Positions 8,310 through 16,387 of a stretch of DNA of 64,000 nucleotides are shown here, in pieces. The notes beneath the pieces were generated by a model. It was given only the letters and a program-made list of their open reading frames with translations. It did no database searches and had not been told where the DNA came from. The stretch's first letter is position 1. Each line of letters starts with the position of its first letter. Origin of the DNA: Noviherbaspirillum saxi (lineage in GTDB: Bacteria > Pseudomonadota > Gammaproteobacteria > Burkholderiales > Burkholderiaceae_D). The DNA is taken from the NCBI RefSeq assembly GCF_003591035.1, contig NZ_QYUO01000001.1, forward strand, positions 310,001-374,000, given 5' to 3'. The position numbers and the translations under genes were made by a program.

Positions 8310-9332
8310 ATGAGCGATTTTTCCCAACCCGACGCATGGCTGCCTCTGGTCTTTCTCGGACTCATGGGCGTGGCGATGCTGGCTTATGTCGTACTCGACG
8401 GCTTTGACCTTGGTGTCGGCATCTTGTTGCGACGCGCCGACGATGCCGACAAGGACATGATGATTGCGTCGATCGGCCCATTCTGGGATGCCAACGAAAC
8501 CTGGCTGGTGCTGGGTGTCGGCATCCTGTTGGTGGCTTTCCCGCTCGCGCACGGCGTGATTCTGGGAGAGTTGTATTTGCCGGTTGCATTGATGCTTGCG
8601 GGCCTGATCCTGCGCGGCGTCGCCTTCGACTTCCGCGTGAAGGCGCGCGACGATCACAAGCATGCATGGAACATGGCATTCTATGGCGGTTCCGTGATCG
8701 CAGGCTTCGCGCAAGGGATGATGATCGGGCTGTATATCGTCGGCTTTCAGCATGGCGCGGCACAATTTGCCTTCGCGGTCTTCACCGGCTTGTCGCTGCT
8801 TGCGGGTTATGCGCTGCTCGGCGCAACCTGGCTGATCATGAAAGCGGAAGGCGAGTTGCAATACAAGGCGATTGCCTGGGCGCGCGGCAGCCTGCTGTTG
8901 TGCGCGCTTGGCGTGGCCGCGGTATCGATCGCGACGCCATTGGTCAGCGAGCAGATTTTCGACAAGTGGTTTTCATTTCCGAATATCCTGCTGCTGGCAC
9001 CGGTACCGTTGGTCACAGCCGGATTATTCGTGGTGATGGAACTGGTATTACGCCGCTTACCTGCACGCCTGAAGGCGGGAAGCGATGCCTATTGCTGGGT
9101 GCCGTTCGCGGCAACGGTCGGCGTTTTCCTGCTGGCCTTCAATGGCTTGGCCTACAGTATCTTTCCGTATCTTGTGTTGGACCGTATTACGATCTGGCAG
9201 GCAGCGAGCGCGCCAGAATCGCTGATGATCATTCTGGCCGGCGTCGCCATTGTGCTTCCGACCATCATCGCGTACACCGTGTATTCGTATAGGGTGTTCT
9301 GGGGCAAGGCGAGAGAGCTCAGCTATCAATAA
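8310..9332 (+). CDS. cydB: Cytochrome bd-type ubiquinol oxidase subunit II
   Basis: 340 residues, mostly hydrophobic with eight or more membrane helices, the partner of subunit I. The N-terminal block with VLDGFDLGVGILL and IGPFWDANETWLV is diagnostic for CydB/CioB. It starts nine bases after the cydA stop with its own GGAG, so the two are co-translated from one message. No cydX-like small subunit follows; a terminator comes 18 bases after the stop. The C-terminus (YTVYSYRVFWGK) is also standard. Confidence 0.96.
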   Translation: MSDFSQPDAWLPLVFLGLMGVAMLAYVVLDGFDLGVGILLRRADDADKDMMIASIGPFWDANETWLVLGVGILLVAFPLAHGVILGELYLPVALMLAGLILRGVAFDFRVKARDDHKHAWNMAFYGGSVIAGFAQGMMIGLYIVGFQHGAAQFAFAVFTGLSLLAGYALLGATWLIMKAEGELQYKAIAWARGSLLLCALGVAAVSIATPLVSEQIFDKWFSFPNILLLAPVPLVTAGLFVVMELVLRRLPARLKAGSDAYCWVPFAATVGVFLLAFNGLAYSIFPYLVLDRITIWQAASAPESLMIILAGVAIVLPTIIAYTVYSYRVFWGKARELSYQ

Positions 9333-9350
9333 GCCAGGCAAGCAGAAATG

Positions 9351-9379
9351 AAAAAGCCGCGCATGGTGCGCGGCTTTTC
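9351..9379 (+). terminator. Rho-independent terminator after cydB
   Basis: A GC-rich stem GCCGCGC/GCGCGGC with a short loop is flanked by A5 on the left and TTTTC on the right. It can stop transcription from both directions: cydAB from the left and the tRNA gene from the right. Confidence 0.85.
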
Positions 9380-9385
9380 AGGATT

Positions 9386-9462
9386 TGGTTGCGGGGACAG
9401 GATTTGAACCTGTGACCTTCGGGTTATGAGCCCGACGAGCTGCCAGACTGCTCCACCCCGCG
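9386..9462 (-). tRNA. Initiator tRNA-Met (CAT anticodon)
   Basis: Read on the minus strand this folds as a complete cloverleaf of 77 bases including encoded CCA. It has the initiator hallmarks: an unpaired C1-A72 at the top of the acceptor stem (CGCGGGG/CCCCGCA) and three consecutive G-C pairs in the anticodon stem (GGG-CTCATAA-CCC). The T arm (ACAGGTTCAAATCCTGT) is intact. It is therefore tRNA-fMet rather than an elongator. Confidence 0.97.
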
Positions 9463-9568
9463 TCTGAGGGATCGAATTGTACAGGCGATGATCTATCGAT
9501 GCAATCGAAACCAGCCCCGATACATGAAATAATATCGGCTTCTTCTTCACGCTTCTTATTTTGACATC

Positions 9569-9787
9569 ATGAGCAACAAACCTTCCCGTACCCTGACCTT
9601 CAAATGCAAGAAATGCACAAAACCGGTCACGGTCTTTTTGCAAAAAGTCTCCGCATGCTCGCATATCCAGCCTTATCAAGGCATCTGTACCTGCGGCGAA
9701 GTGATGCGCCATGCAACCGGACAAAAAGATGCAGTCGAAGCATTCCTGGCCTCGCCTGACGGCAGCTGGACGCATCACCATCACTAA
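9569..9787 (+). CDS. Small zinc-ribbon-like protein with natural His-rich tail
   Basis: 72 residues, no signal or membrane segment. Two cysteine pairs (CKKC near residue 14 and CTC near residue 40) could form one zinc ribbon. The protein ends in WTHHHH, a natural run of four histidines. The gene is lone and its product unrecognised; it could bind zinc or RNA. There is no clear Shine-Dalgarno, but the leader is AT-rich. Coding looks real from codon use and the ordered motif spacing. Confidence 0.7.
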   Translation: MSNKPSRTLTFKCKKCTKPVTVFLQKVSACSHIQPYQGICTCGEVMRHATGQKDAVEAFLASPDGSWTHHHH

Positions 9788-9909
9788 AAATTCTTTACGT
9801 GCCAACTGTCGGGACGCCGCATGTTGGCACGCATGCATGTCCTCAGACGTGAATGCACGTCGTCCTTATCCCGCGTATCCCGCGTTACCGTGGCAATCCA
9901 TTTGCCGTC

Positions 9910-10392
9910 CTACGACTCTTCTACCGTTACATTGCCAAGCTTCAGCGGGCCGCCGCATTCCGAACAGGTCTGGCCGGGCTTGGACAATTTTCCGCAATCG
10001 GCATGTCGCAGCCTGACCGGCTTTGCATCAGGACATGGCAGATATTCTTCGCCAAAACGCATCAGTTCCAGCACCACAGGAAAGAGACCGCGACCGGCAT
10101 CGGTCAATTGGTAGTTGTACCGCAGCGGGCGTTCCTGATAGGGCACCTTTTCAACCAGCTTGCCTTCAATCAAACGGTTCAGCCTTGTCGTCAGGATATT
10201 GGTTGCCGCACCAGTCAGCTTCTGTAAATCATCGAAGCGCAGCGGTCCGCGAAACAGCGCGCGCAGCACAAGCAATACCCATTCATCACCCAGCAACAGG
10301 GCCGATCGCACAATCGGGCAGGAAAACGGCGCGGCACATTTGATCGATTTATCCATGATTTTCATTTTAGACGCTTGCAAATTAAAAGTCAC
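9910..10392 (-). CDS. HxlR-family transcriptional regulator
   Basis: Up to 160 residues; translation probably starts at one of the internal ATGs (10365 or 10356), because family proteins begin shortly before a conserved Cys (here KCAAPFSCPIVRSALLLGDEW). The winged helix covers about residues 20-110 (FDDLQKLTGAATNILTTRLNRLIEGKLVEK and the RYNYQLTDAGRGL wing). The tail has a four-cysteine cluster (ADCGK, CSEC), perhaps a metal or redox site and unusual for HxlR. It is divergent from the DUF4148 gene, with repeated TTGC/GCAAG motifs between them. The effector is unknown; several relatives sense electrophiles or oxidants through cysteines. Confidence 0.9.
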   Translation of the reverse strand: MTFNLQASKMKIMDKSIKCAAPFSCPIVRSALLLGDEWVLLVLRALFRGPLRFDDLQKLTGAATNILTTRLNRLIEGKLVEKVPYQERPLRYNYQLTDAGRGLFPVVLELMRFGEEYLPCPDAKPVRLRHADCGKLSKPGQTCSECGGPLKLGNVTVEES

Positions 10393-10413
10393 TAGGCTAT
10401 GATGAAATCGTTA

Positions 10414-10428
10414 CTTGCAAAACGCAAG
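10414..10428. promoter_or_regulatory. Candidate HxlR operator
   Basis: CTTGC-AAAAC-GCAAG is a perfect 5-bp-arm palindrome between the divergent HxlR gene and the DUF4148 gene. A related TTGCAAGCG motif occurs about 45 bases away, close to the HxlR start. The repeated motif in a divergent promoter suggests binding by the adjacent regulator. Inference only. Confidence 0.4.
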
Positions 10429-10512
10429 CTACTAGGGGGCATGCGCAGCAAGGGCAATTCATCGGCGGCACCGAGCCGCCTGGCGTTTCAATCAACCTGT
10501 GGAGAATGACAA

Positions 10513-10896
10513 ATGAACATCAAAATGACCAGCATCGCTCTTGCCTTGATTGCTACTTCGGCAGCCGCTTTTGGCGCAGAATATGTTGAGCACACCAATA
10601 TCACCTCGACCAGAACCCGTGCCGAAGTGTTGGCTGAACTCGATCAATCGCGTGCTTCGATCCAGGGGGCACAACAACAGGAATTCGTCGACCATCAACC
10701 GGTTGCCACCGCCAAGACTCGTGCCGAAGTTCGCGCGGAACTCGAAGCGGCCTATGCACAAGGCAACCTTGGCCATACTTCGGAATATGTCGAACACACT
10801 CATGTAGCCTCGACCAAAACGCGTGAAGAGGTTCGCGATGAGGCCATTCAGGCTGCAAAAATCGCGCGCGGCGACACCAGCCGCTTCGGCAGCTGA
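10513..10896 (+). CDS. Secreted DUF4148-type protein with three internal repeats
   Basis: 127 residues. Residues 1-22 are a signal peptide (cleavage near AFGA-EY). The mature part is three tandem repeats of about 35 residues, each built as E(Y/F)V-(E/D)H-x-x-(I/V)-x-(S/A)T-(R/K)TR-x-EV: EYVEHTNITSTRTRAEV, EFVDHQPVATAKTRAEV and EYVEHTHVASTKTREEV. DUF4148 proteins are abundant small periplasmic proteins of Burkholderiales with unknown function; they normally carry the TRAEV block once or twice. RBS GGAG lies nine bases before the ATG. It is divergent from HxlR, which may control it, and is followed by a terminator. Confidence 0.85.
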   Translation: MNIKMTSIALALIATSAAAFGAEYVEHTNITSTRTRAEVLAELDQSRASIQGAQQQEFVDHQPVATAKTRAEVRAELEAAYAQGNLGHTSEYVEHTHVASTKTREEVRDEAIQAAKIARGDTSRFGS

Positions 10897-10974
10897 TCCA
10901 TCGATTGAAAGTCGCACGATCCTTATTCGTGCGACATGCCTGTCTGTCTCGTCCATACCGCCCGTATGGATTTG

Positions 10975-10997
10975 GCCCGCCACGAGCGGGCTTTTTT
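10975..10997 (+). terminator. Rho-independent terminator
   Basis: GCCCGC-CACGA-GCGGGC followed directly by six T residues, 78 bases after the DUF4148 stop codon. Confidence 0.88.
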
Positions 10998-11253
10998 ACA
11001 TCGGGCCAGGCATCGGCAGACCGCCATGGCGTTCTGTTGTACTTCAGCCTCATCGGCATTGCGCGTTTGATACGCCTCAAGCATCGCTCAGGCGTGCTTG
11101 ATATTGTTGACCACGTGTCGCAATAGGGCGGTAACTGCCAGTGCTGCACACAAACAATAAGAAGAAGTCATGCCAGGGAGTTCATTGCCATTCGCTAATG
11201 ACTTGCGGCCGTTTGCCGTACGCGAATGCAAAGCAAGATTCGGGAGCCCTTAC

Positions 11254-13152
11254 ATGCTGCGCCAACGTTTGTCATGTCTTTCAAACCCACGTCCGATTCT
11301 TACCCTCACTATGCTCTGTGCAGCCTTGACCGCTTGCGGAGGCAATGACCAGACAGCATCATCGATTACGCAAAACAGTTTTGCGGCGGCAACCATATCC
11401 AATACGACTGCCGTGTTCACTGGTGTTCGCAACAACTACACCATCGTGAAGGCAGCCAGCGGCTATACCGTGATCGATAATGTCGGAACCGACGGCACAA
11501 GCAATCTCGGACCAGAGATACGCACTTTCCAGTTTACGGACATCAAAGTCGACCCGGGAATCGGTGCGAAATCGCTTACGTTGCCAGCGGCCGATCTCAA
11601 GCTACTGACCGAACTCTACATCGCGTTCTTCAACCGCGTGCCCGAGGCTGAAGGCCTCAGTTACTGGATAGACCAGTTCAAGGCTGGACAAAGCGTCAAT
11701 CAGATCGCCGACATCTTCTTTAGCGCGGCAATCCAGTACACCGCACTGACCGGTTACTCGGCAAGCATGAGCGATGCCGATTTCGTTCGGGTGATCTACA
11801 GGAATGTGCTCGGCCGCAGCGGCGCAACCGCCCCGCCTGACGAAGACGTGCAGTTCTGGGTCGGTGAACTGAGCAGCGGACGGCAATCGAAAGGCACCCT
11901 GGTACGCAGCATGCTCGATTCGGCCCATACCTTTGTCGGTCATCCGACCTGGGGATTCGTCCCTTCGCTGCTCGATAACAAATATACGGTCGGTCATTAC
12001 TTCGCGGTACAGCAAGGGATCAGCTACAACACGCCTGAACTATCCATCCAGAGAACGATGGACATCGCCGCTGCGGTGACGCCGACCGATACCGTGGCTG
12101 CGATCAATCGGATTCCTGTCTCGCCCAGCACGCAACCGGTCGATCCCAACACCCCGGCTGCGTATCCGGCACGCGCGCTCAATGCCCGCTTCAATGCGCC
12201 GCGCGCCCTGACGGTCGATACCAATGGCAAGCTGTATATCGCCGACAGCGGCAACGATACGGTTCGCAAGATCAACAACATTACCGGCGCGGTCACAACC
12301 TTCGCGGGCACGCCAGGCCAGTTCGGACAACCCGGCGCGCCGGCTGTCGACGGTGTCGGCGCGGCAGCGCGTTTCAACGTCCTGACTGGCATTACCCTCG
12401 ATGCTGGCGGTAACCTGTATTTGACCGATACCTTCCTTGATACCGGGCGCATACGCAAGATCACCCCGGATGCGACCGTGTCGACGCCGGTCGAGTCGGT
12501 GTATGCGTTCGGCATTGCCGCGGACGCCACCGGTACGCTGTATTTCACGAACAATTTTTCCGGACTGGTCGAGCGCTTTAGTCCGCAAGGTGTCAGAAGC
12601 ACCGTCGTCGCGATCCGCGAGCCGCGCGGCTTGACGCTGGATACTGCCGGAAACCTGTATGTGTCCAATACCGGCAGCGACTTCGGACCGCTCGGGCAGT
12701 CGGCCTTCAGTTGCACGGTGGACCGCATCGCACCTGCCGGCGCGGTAACGACATTGGCCGGGGCAATCGCGACGCAGCCGGTCGAAAACACCTGCGGCTA
12801 TGCGGATGGCGAAGGTGCTGCAGCGAAAATCGGGCGCAATGCATTCGGCGTCGCAGTGGATGCGACCGGCAATGTCTTCGTGGCCGATACCAGCAACCAT
12901 GTGATTCGCAAGGTGACGCCAGCCGGTGTCGTGACTACCGTCGCCGGGACTGCGGCGGCCCCGGGCAGCGCCGACGGCACTGGAGCGGACGCACGCTTCA
13001 ACGGACCGCGCGGGATTACTGTCGATTCCGCCGGCAATCTGTATGTGGCCGATACCAACAACCACACCATCCGCAGAATTACCGCGGCCGGCGTGGTCAC
13101 CACGATCGCGGGCAGAGCCGGCGAGGCCGGCACCGCCGATGTGACGCCATAA
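11254..13152 (+). CDS. Lipoprotein with DUF4214 and NHL-repeat beta-propeller domains
   Basis: The start at 11254 is preferred over 11170: it follows GGGAG and places a lipobox (LTACGG) about 30 residues in, giving a 632-residue lipoprotein. Residues about 105-270 match DUF4214 (ELYIAFFNRVPEAEGLSYW, then VRVIYRNVLGRSG), a domain frequent in exported and S-layer-like proteins. The remainder contains NHL-type repeats (ADSGNDTVRKI, ADTSNHVIRKVTPAGVVTTVAG, ADTNNHTIRRI) forming a propeller, likely for protein or ligand contact at the cell surface. It is a lone gene and the function is unknown. A TAGAGC-ended repeat starts eight bases after its stop. Confidence 0.88.
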   Translation: MLRQRLSCLSNPRPILTLTMLCAALTACGGNDQTASSITQNSFAAATISNTTAVFTGVRNNYTIVKAASGYTVIDNVGTDGTSNLGPEIRTFQFTDIKVDPGIGAKSLTLPAADLKLLTELYIAFFNRVPEAEGLSYWIDQFKAGQSVNQIADIFFSAAIQYTALTGYSASMSDADFVRVIYRNVLGRSGATAPPDEDVQFWVGELSSGRQSKGTLVRSMLDSAHTFVGHPTWGFVPSLLDNKYTVGHYFAVQQGISYNTPELSIQRTMDIAAAVTPTDTVAAINRIPVSPSTQPVDPNTPAAYPARALNARFNAPRALTVDTNGKLYIADSGNDTVRKINNITGAVTTFAGTPGQFGQPGAPAVDGVGAAARFNVLTGITLDAGGNLYLTDTFLDTGRIRKITPDATVSTPVESVYAFGIAADATGTLYFTNNFSGLVERFSPQGVRSTVVAIREPRGLTLDTAGNLYVSNTGSDFGPLGQSAFSCTVDRIAPAGAVTTLAGAIATQPVENTCGYADGEGAAAKIGRNAFGVAVDATGNVFVADTSNHVIRKVTPAGVVTTVAGTAAAPGSADGTGADARFNGPRGITVDSAGNLYVADTNNHTIRRITAAGVVTTIAGRAGEAGTADVTP

Positions 13153-13159
13153 CGAAGTT

Positions 13160-13322
13160 CTAGAGCCCTTTCGTCCTGACTGTACCGTCAATCCCGGACG
13201 ATTTGCTTGCGGCACGGCGTTGCAGCTCCTTGCCATGGCTCGCCATGTCGCGTCGCCGCGCCTTGTTCCGCAACCAAATCGCCTCGGCCTTGCCTGGTCC
13301 ACTCAGGACGAAAGGGCTCTAG
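13160..13322 (+). repeat. TAGAGC-ended MITE-like element, copy A
   Basis: Bounded by perfect 20-bp inverted repeats (CTAGAGCCCTTTCGTCCTGA at 13160-13179 and its complement at 13303-13322). The interior matches the reverse complement of 34042-34216 over long stretches, for example around CCATGGCTCGCCATGTCGCG and AAATCGCCTCGGCC. No coding capacity. It starts eight bases after the lipoprotein stop codon. The tips are TA-GAGC...GCTC-TA, which would fit insertion with TA target duplication as in IS630/Tc1-type MITEs; that is an inference. Confidence 0.85.
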
Positions 13323-13434
13323 CGACTGGACGCTGTCGCCATGGCCTTCGCCACCGCGACAGCGCCGACAAACCTTCATCGAATGCGCAATCGGCCGGTC
13401 CGGCTGTCACAGAACTGCCGCTGCCGGCAGTTCG

Positions 13435-15054
13435 CTAAGTCGGTTGCGGCCAATCGCCGTTGTGCACAGTCGGTGGCGCCGTCTCCTTGCGCGGGACAAA
13501 CCTGACCGTTGCGCGCCCCGCATTCTTTGCGGCATACATGGCAAGGTCAGCTGCCTTGATCAGTACCTTGCCTTCCACGCCGTCCTCCGGATAGATCGCA
13601 GCGCCTATGCTTGCCGAAATCTCGAAACGATGCCCCGCAATTTCATAAGGCTGCATCACACGGTCGAGAATCTTGGTGGCGACCAGAGCCGTACCTTCTC
13701 GGCCTTCGATATCCGGTAGCAGTATCACGAATTCATCGCCGCCTAGACGCGAGGCAGTATCGGATTCGCGCATGCAGCTTTGCAGGCGCTTTGCCACCTC
13801 TTTCAACAGCAAATCGCCGTAGCCGTGGCCGAAGTTGTCGTTGACCGGTTTGAACTTGTCGAGGTCGATAAACAGCAGGGCGACATGGCTGCTACTGCGT
13901 TTTGCCTTGGTCAGTGACTGGCCCAGGCGCTCCTCCAGAAGCTTGCGGTTAGGCAGGCCGGTCAGCGCATCATATAGCGCCAGTTGCATCGCCTGATCTG
14001 CAGCATGCAGCGCCCGCGCCCGATCGTCGAGAAACAGCCAGAGCAGCAGTGCGATCAGCAGGCTGATACTGGTTCCCGACTGCAGGATGAGTTGCGGGCG
14101 GTCCCAGCGCATGCGTCGCTCGAACTCTGGCACAGCAGTGATGACGATCGTCCAGGTACGGTTGGCGGCCTGAATGAAGCGGACCCGCTTGAGCTGGTGG
14201 ACGACCGATGTTGCATCGATCAGCTTGTTGCTGTCGAACATCTTTGCTTCTGCGCTAACCCGTTCATCGTCATAGATTTCTATGTCAAGGTCCTCAGCCA
14301 GTTCGCCGCTAATGCCAACCATGAAATCGTCGATCCGGAACGGTGCGTACACCCAGCCGATCAGATTGGCGCGCCGCTGTTCCAGCGTCGCATGAGGCGC
14401 ATCCTTGCGATACAACGGCACATACATCAAAAAGCCGTGCTGCACATCGCCGCCGGTTTCCTGCACCAGCTTGACCTTGCCTGACACCCCCGTTGTTCCG
14501 CCGTCGCGCGCGTGATCCATTGCGGCCCTGCGTGTCGGGTCGGAATACATGTCAAAACCGAAGGCGCGCAGATTGCGGCCGAAGAAAGGTTCCAGATAAA
14601 CGACCGAGGTATAGACCTCGCGTTTGCCTTCAGGCGTGATGGCGTACTCCGGGAAGCCTTCCGCACGTACTGTTGCCAGATGGCGCGACATTGCAGCGGG
14701 TGACACGATAACGCTCAAACCGATGCCCTGGATTCCTGGAAACATCTCGGGCAACGACAGGGAAGCGATGAATGAGCGGAATTCGCCGCGCGTGACATCG
14801 TCGGCGGAATTGAACAATCCCTTGGTAGCGCGCAGCATCTGTTCATAGATGGCGAGCCGCTGCTCGATCCGCACGGTCGATTCCCGAACCCGGAAATCGA
14901 ACGTCATTTGCTGCGCCTGGTCTGCCGAACGCACTGCCGTATCCCAAAGCCCGTATGTAATGAAAAGCGACAAAACAAGTACCGTCACGGTCAGGAGATC
15001 GCGTGCTTTAAATACCTCGCGGAAATGTTGATGGCGCTGTCCCAGTTGATTCAT
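13435..15054 (-). CDS. CHASE-domain membrane diguanylate cyclase
   Basis: The start at 15054 (MNQLGQRHQHF) follows AGGGATCGG and gives 539 residues; longer frames add non-typical sequence. A membrane helix (about 18-38), a periplasmic CHASE sensor domain (about 70-270, with GIQGIGLSVIVSP and VVYLEPFFGRNLRAFGFDM), a second helix (about 320-340) and a GGDEF domain follow in order. The active site is RLGGDEF, with RESD five residues before it as the inhibitory I-site. It should make cyclic di-GMP in response to an extracellular small molecule; CHASE domains can bind cytokinin-like or other ligands. No EAL domain. Transcribed alone. Confidence 0.93.
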   Translation of the reverse strand: MNQLGQRHQHFREVFKARDLLTVTVLVLSLFITYGLWDTAVRSADQAQQMTFDFRVRESTVRIEQRLAIYEQMLRATKGLFNSADDVTRGEFRSFIASLSLPEMFPGIQGIGLSVIVSPAAMSRHLATVRAEGFPEYAITPEGKREVYTSVVYLEPFFGRNLRAFGFDMYSDPTRRAAMDHARDGGTTGVSGKVKLVQETGGDVQHGFLMYVPLYRKDAPHATLEQRRANLIGWVYAPFRIDDFMVGISGELAEDLDIEIYDDERVSAEAKMFDSNKLIDATSVVHQLKRVRFIQAANRTWTIVITAVPEFERRMRWDRPQLILQSGTSISLLIALLLWLFLDDRARALHAADQAMQLALYDALTGLPNRKLLEERLGQSLTKAKRSSSHVALLFIDLDKFKPVNDNFGHGYGDLLLKEVAKRLQSCMRESDTASRLGGDEFVILLPDIEGREGTALVATKILDRVMQPYEIAGHRFEISASIGAAIYPEDGVEGKVLIKAADLAMYAAKNAGRATVRFVPRKETAPPTVHNGDWPQPT

Positions 15055-15504
15055 GCCGATCCCTGACGGCGTGGAATTGTCGCCGCATTGTACGGTTCTG
15101 CCCCTGATCAGGACCATCCTCGATGATCGGTGTTCTGCATACCGTGCATATTGAGAACCTGCAATCGCAGGTGGAATCACGAGCGTAATCCCGATCGAAC
15201 GCAAAAAGCGCAGCAAGAGCAAACACGCTAAGCTCGCGTCTTGCCATACCGTTGCCGTCAGTGCCCATCATTACCTTAATGAAAAATCCGCTGTTCGAAT
15301 ATCCTTCCTTTCGCCATTTTTTTCCAGTCGTATAGCAACCTCTATCTCCAACCAGAGGGTGATGGTGATCGTTGCCTGGCAGATGTACGACATTACTCGA
15401 AGTGCCTACGACCTTGGCATGGTCGGCCGGATACCTGCACCGGAACCATCAAGTAGGTGCGGCGTCTGAAAGACATCTATCGGATTTCCACAATGGAGGT
15501 TTTC
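15055..15504. other. Intergenic region, mostly featureless
   Basis: About 450 bases between the CHASE-GGDEF gene and the small 15505 gene. It should hold the promoters of both divergent genes. An AT-rich tract lies at about 15280-15320. I see no repeat of the dispersed families, no RNA gene and no credible ORF. Confidence 0.5.
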
Positions 15505-15612
15505 ATGCGCAAGATGATTTTTCTCGCGATTGCCGGTTTTTTGTGGCGTACGGTTCAGTCCCGCATCTTTCGCAAGCATGCCGGACGCACGGTGCGGCGC
15601 AGCCGCTATTGA
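15505..15612 (+). CDS. 35-residue basic membrane-associated small protein
   Basis: An ATG seven bases after GGAGG opens a 35-codon frame. The product starts with a short basic patch (MRK), a hydrophobic segment (MIFLAIAGFLW) and a strongly basic tail (RKHAGRTVRRSRY), the layout of a one-helix membrane micropeptide. A clear terminator follows 20 bases after the stop, so this is a self-contained small transcript. Similar very short basic proteins are known in this bacterial group, but I cannot name a family. Confidence 0.62.
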   Translation: MRKMIFLAIAGFLWRTVQSRIFRKHAGRTVRRSRY

Positions 15613-15632
15613 TGCCGGCACACAGCAGGATT

Positions 15633-15665
15633 AAAACAGGGCGGTCGATCACCGCCCTGTTTTGT
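15633..15665 (+). terminator. Rho-independent terminator
   Basis: ACAGGGCGGT-CGATC-ACCGCCCTGT with A4 before and TTTTGTTTT after. It lies between the 35-residue gene and the convergent membrane-protein gene and can serve both directions. Confidence 0.9.
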
Positions 15666-15670
15666 TTTGG

Positions 15671-16075
15671 TCAGCATGCTGCGACGGCCGCATTCTTGCG
15701 CAACGCAAAGTATTCCAACTCGGCAAAGACTGCAACGACTACCGCCTGCAGGACGATGAATCCCTGTCCCAGACTATTGGGCGCAATCCAGCCCGAAAGC
15801 AAGAGGACAAAACTGTCGATGGTCCACATCGCATTGCAGGCGATGACCGCCCATACTGCGATGCGTGGCGGCTGGGCACGCGTGGCAAGCAAGGCGATCA
15901 GGCCGGCGAGGGGCAGCAGCACGATGCCCGCGCTCTGCAGTAGGGCGGCAGGAATAGCCAGCAGGCTTTCCAGTGCATCGGCACCGAACACCAACATCAA
16001 GCCTGTGGCAACGCCGGTAATGGCATCCGCCAGCAAGACGCGGCGCAGGAAAGAGGGCGATTGAACGTTGAACAT
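15671..16075 (-). CDS. Small four-helix membrane protein
   Basis: The start at 16075 (MFNVQSPSF) follows AAGGAGC and gives 134 residues. Four hydrophobic segments (roughly 15-38, 43-63, 70-92 and 100-122) leave short loops, an architecture seen in SPW- or DoxX-like small membrane proteins; the family is not certain. There is no signal peptide and no catalytic motif. It is transcribed alone toward the shared terminator at 15633-15665. Confidence 0.8.
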   Translation of the reverse strand: MFNVQSPSFLRRVLLADAITGVATGLMLVFGADALESLLAIPAALLQSAGIVLLPLAGLIALLATRAQPPRIAVWAVIACNAMWTIDSFVLLLSGWIAPNSLGQGFIVLQAVVVAVFAELEYFALRKNAAVAAC

Positions 16076-16187
16076 GGCAAGCTCCTTTATCGGCGGCATG
16101 CGGCCGCAACAGGGTGGATGATCCGGAGCGGCACACGATTTGCCGCGTCGGTGAACACATCATCGTTGCTTGCCATGCGTGGGTCGA

Positions 16188-16322
16188 TTACGCGTGAGGT
16201 AATAGAGTGAGTGCCGCCTGATCAGGCAGGAAGCCGGTGGCGAAATCGTCGAGCGCCACCTGCACGCCATTGTCGCGGAAACGCAGCAGCTGGTCGGTCA
16301 CGCCGGCCGAAGAATCCATCAA
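16188..16322 (-). pseudogene. Fragment of an EAL-domain (c-di-GMP phosphodiesterase) gene
   Basis: The minus-strand frame reads LMDSSAGVTDQLLRFRDNG then VQVALDDFATGF. The block VALDDFATGF is the diagnostic EAL segment (usually DDFGTGYS) and aligns with VAIDDFGTGYSS in the intact protein encoded at 17198-19108. Only about 30 conserved residues remain: an in-frame TAG lies directly upstream of 16322 and the frame runs out into unrelated sequence. A TAGAGC-ended repeat begins 13 bases beyond the upstream break, so deletion or insertion linked to that element is plausible. Confidence 0.6.
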
Positions 16323-16335
16323 CTAAGTAAAACCC

Positions 16336-16383
16336 TAGAGCAGACCGCTTCGCTACCCTCACACCGATACGCAATCTGCTCTA
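16336..16383. repeat. 48-bp mini element with TAGAGCAGA inverted ends
   Basis: TAGAGCAGA at 16336-16344 and its exact complement at 16375-16383 bracket a short core containing CACCGATACGCAAT. The same core and one end recur at 21428-21461. It shares the TAGAGC tip with the larger elements at 13160 and 34042. It lies five bases after the stop codon of the minus-strand gene at 16388 and next to the EAL relic. Confidence 0.6.
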
Positions 16384-16387
16384 AACC

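Noticed and set aside
12040..13302. A 420-codon minus-strand frame antisense to the NHL lipoprotein
   Set aside because: Its repeats are the antisense image of the NHL repeats, and it runs into the mobile-element copy.
13160..13322. Reading the TAGAGC elements as rho-independent terminators
   Set aside because: The stems are 160-175 bp apart with no T-run at the outer end; they are element termini, although they may still affect transcript ends.
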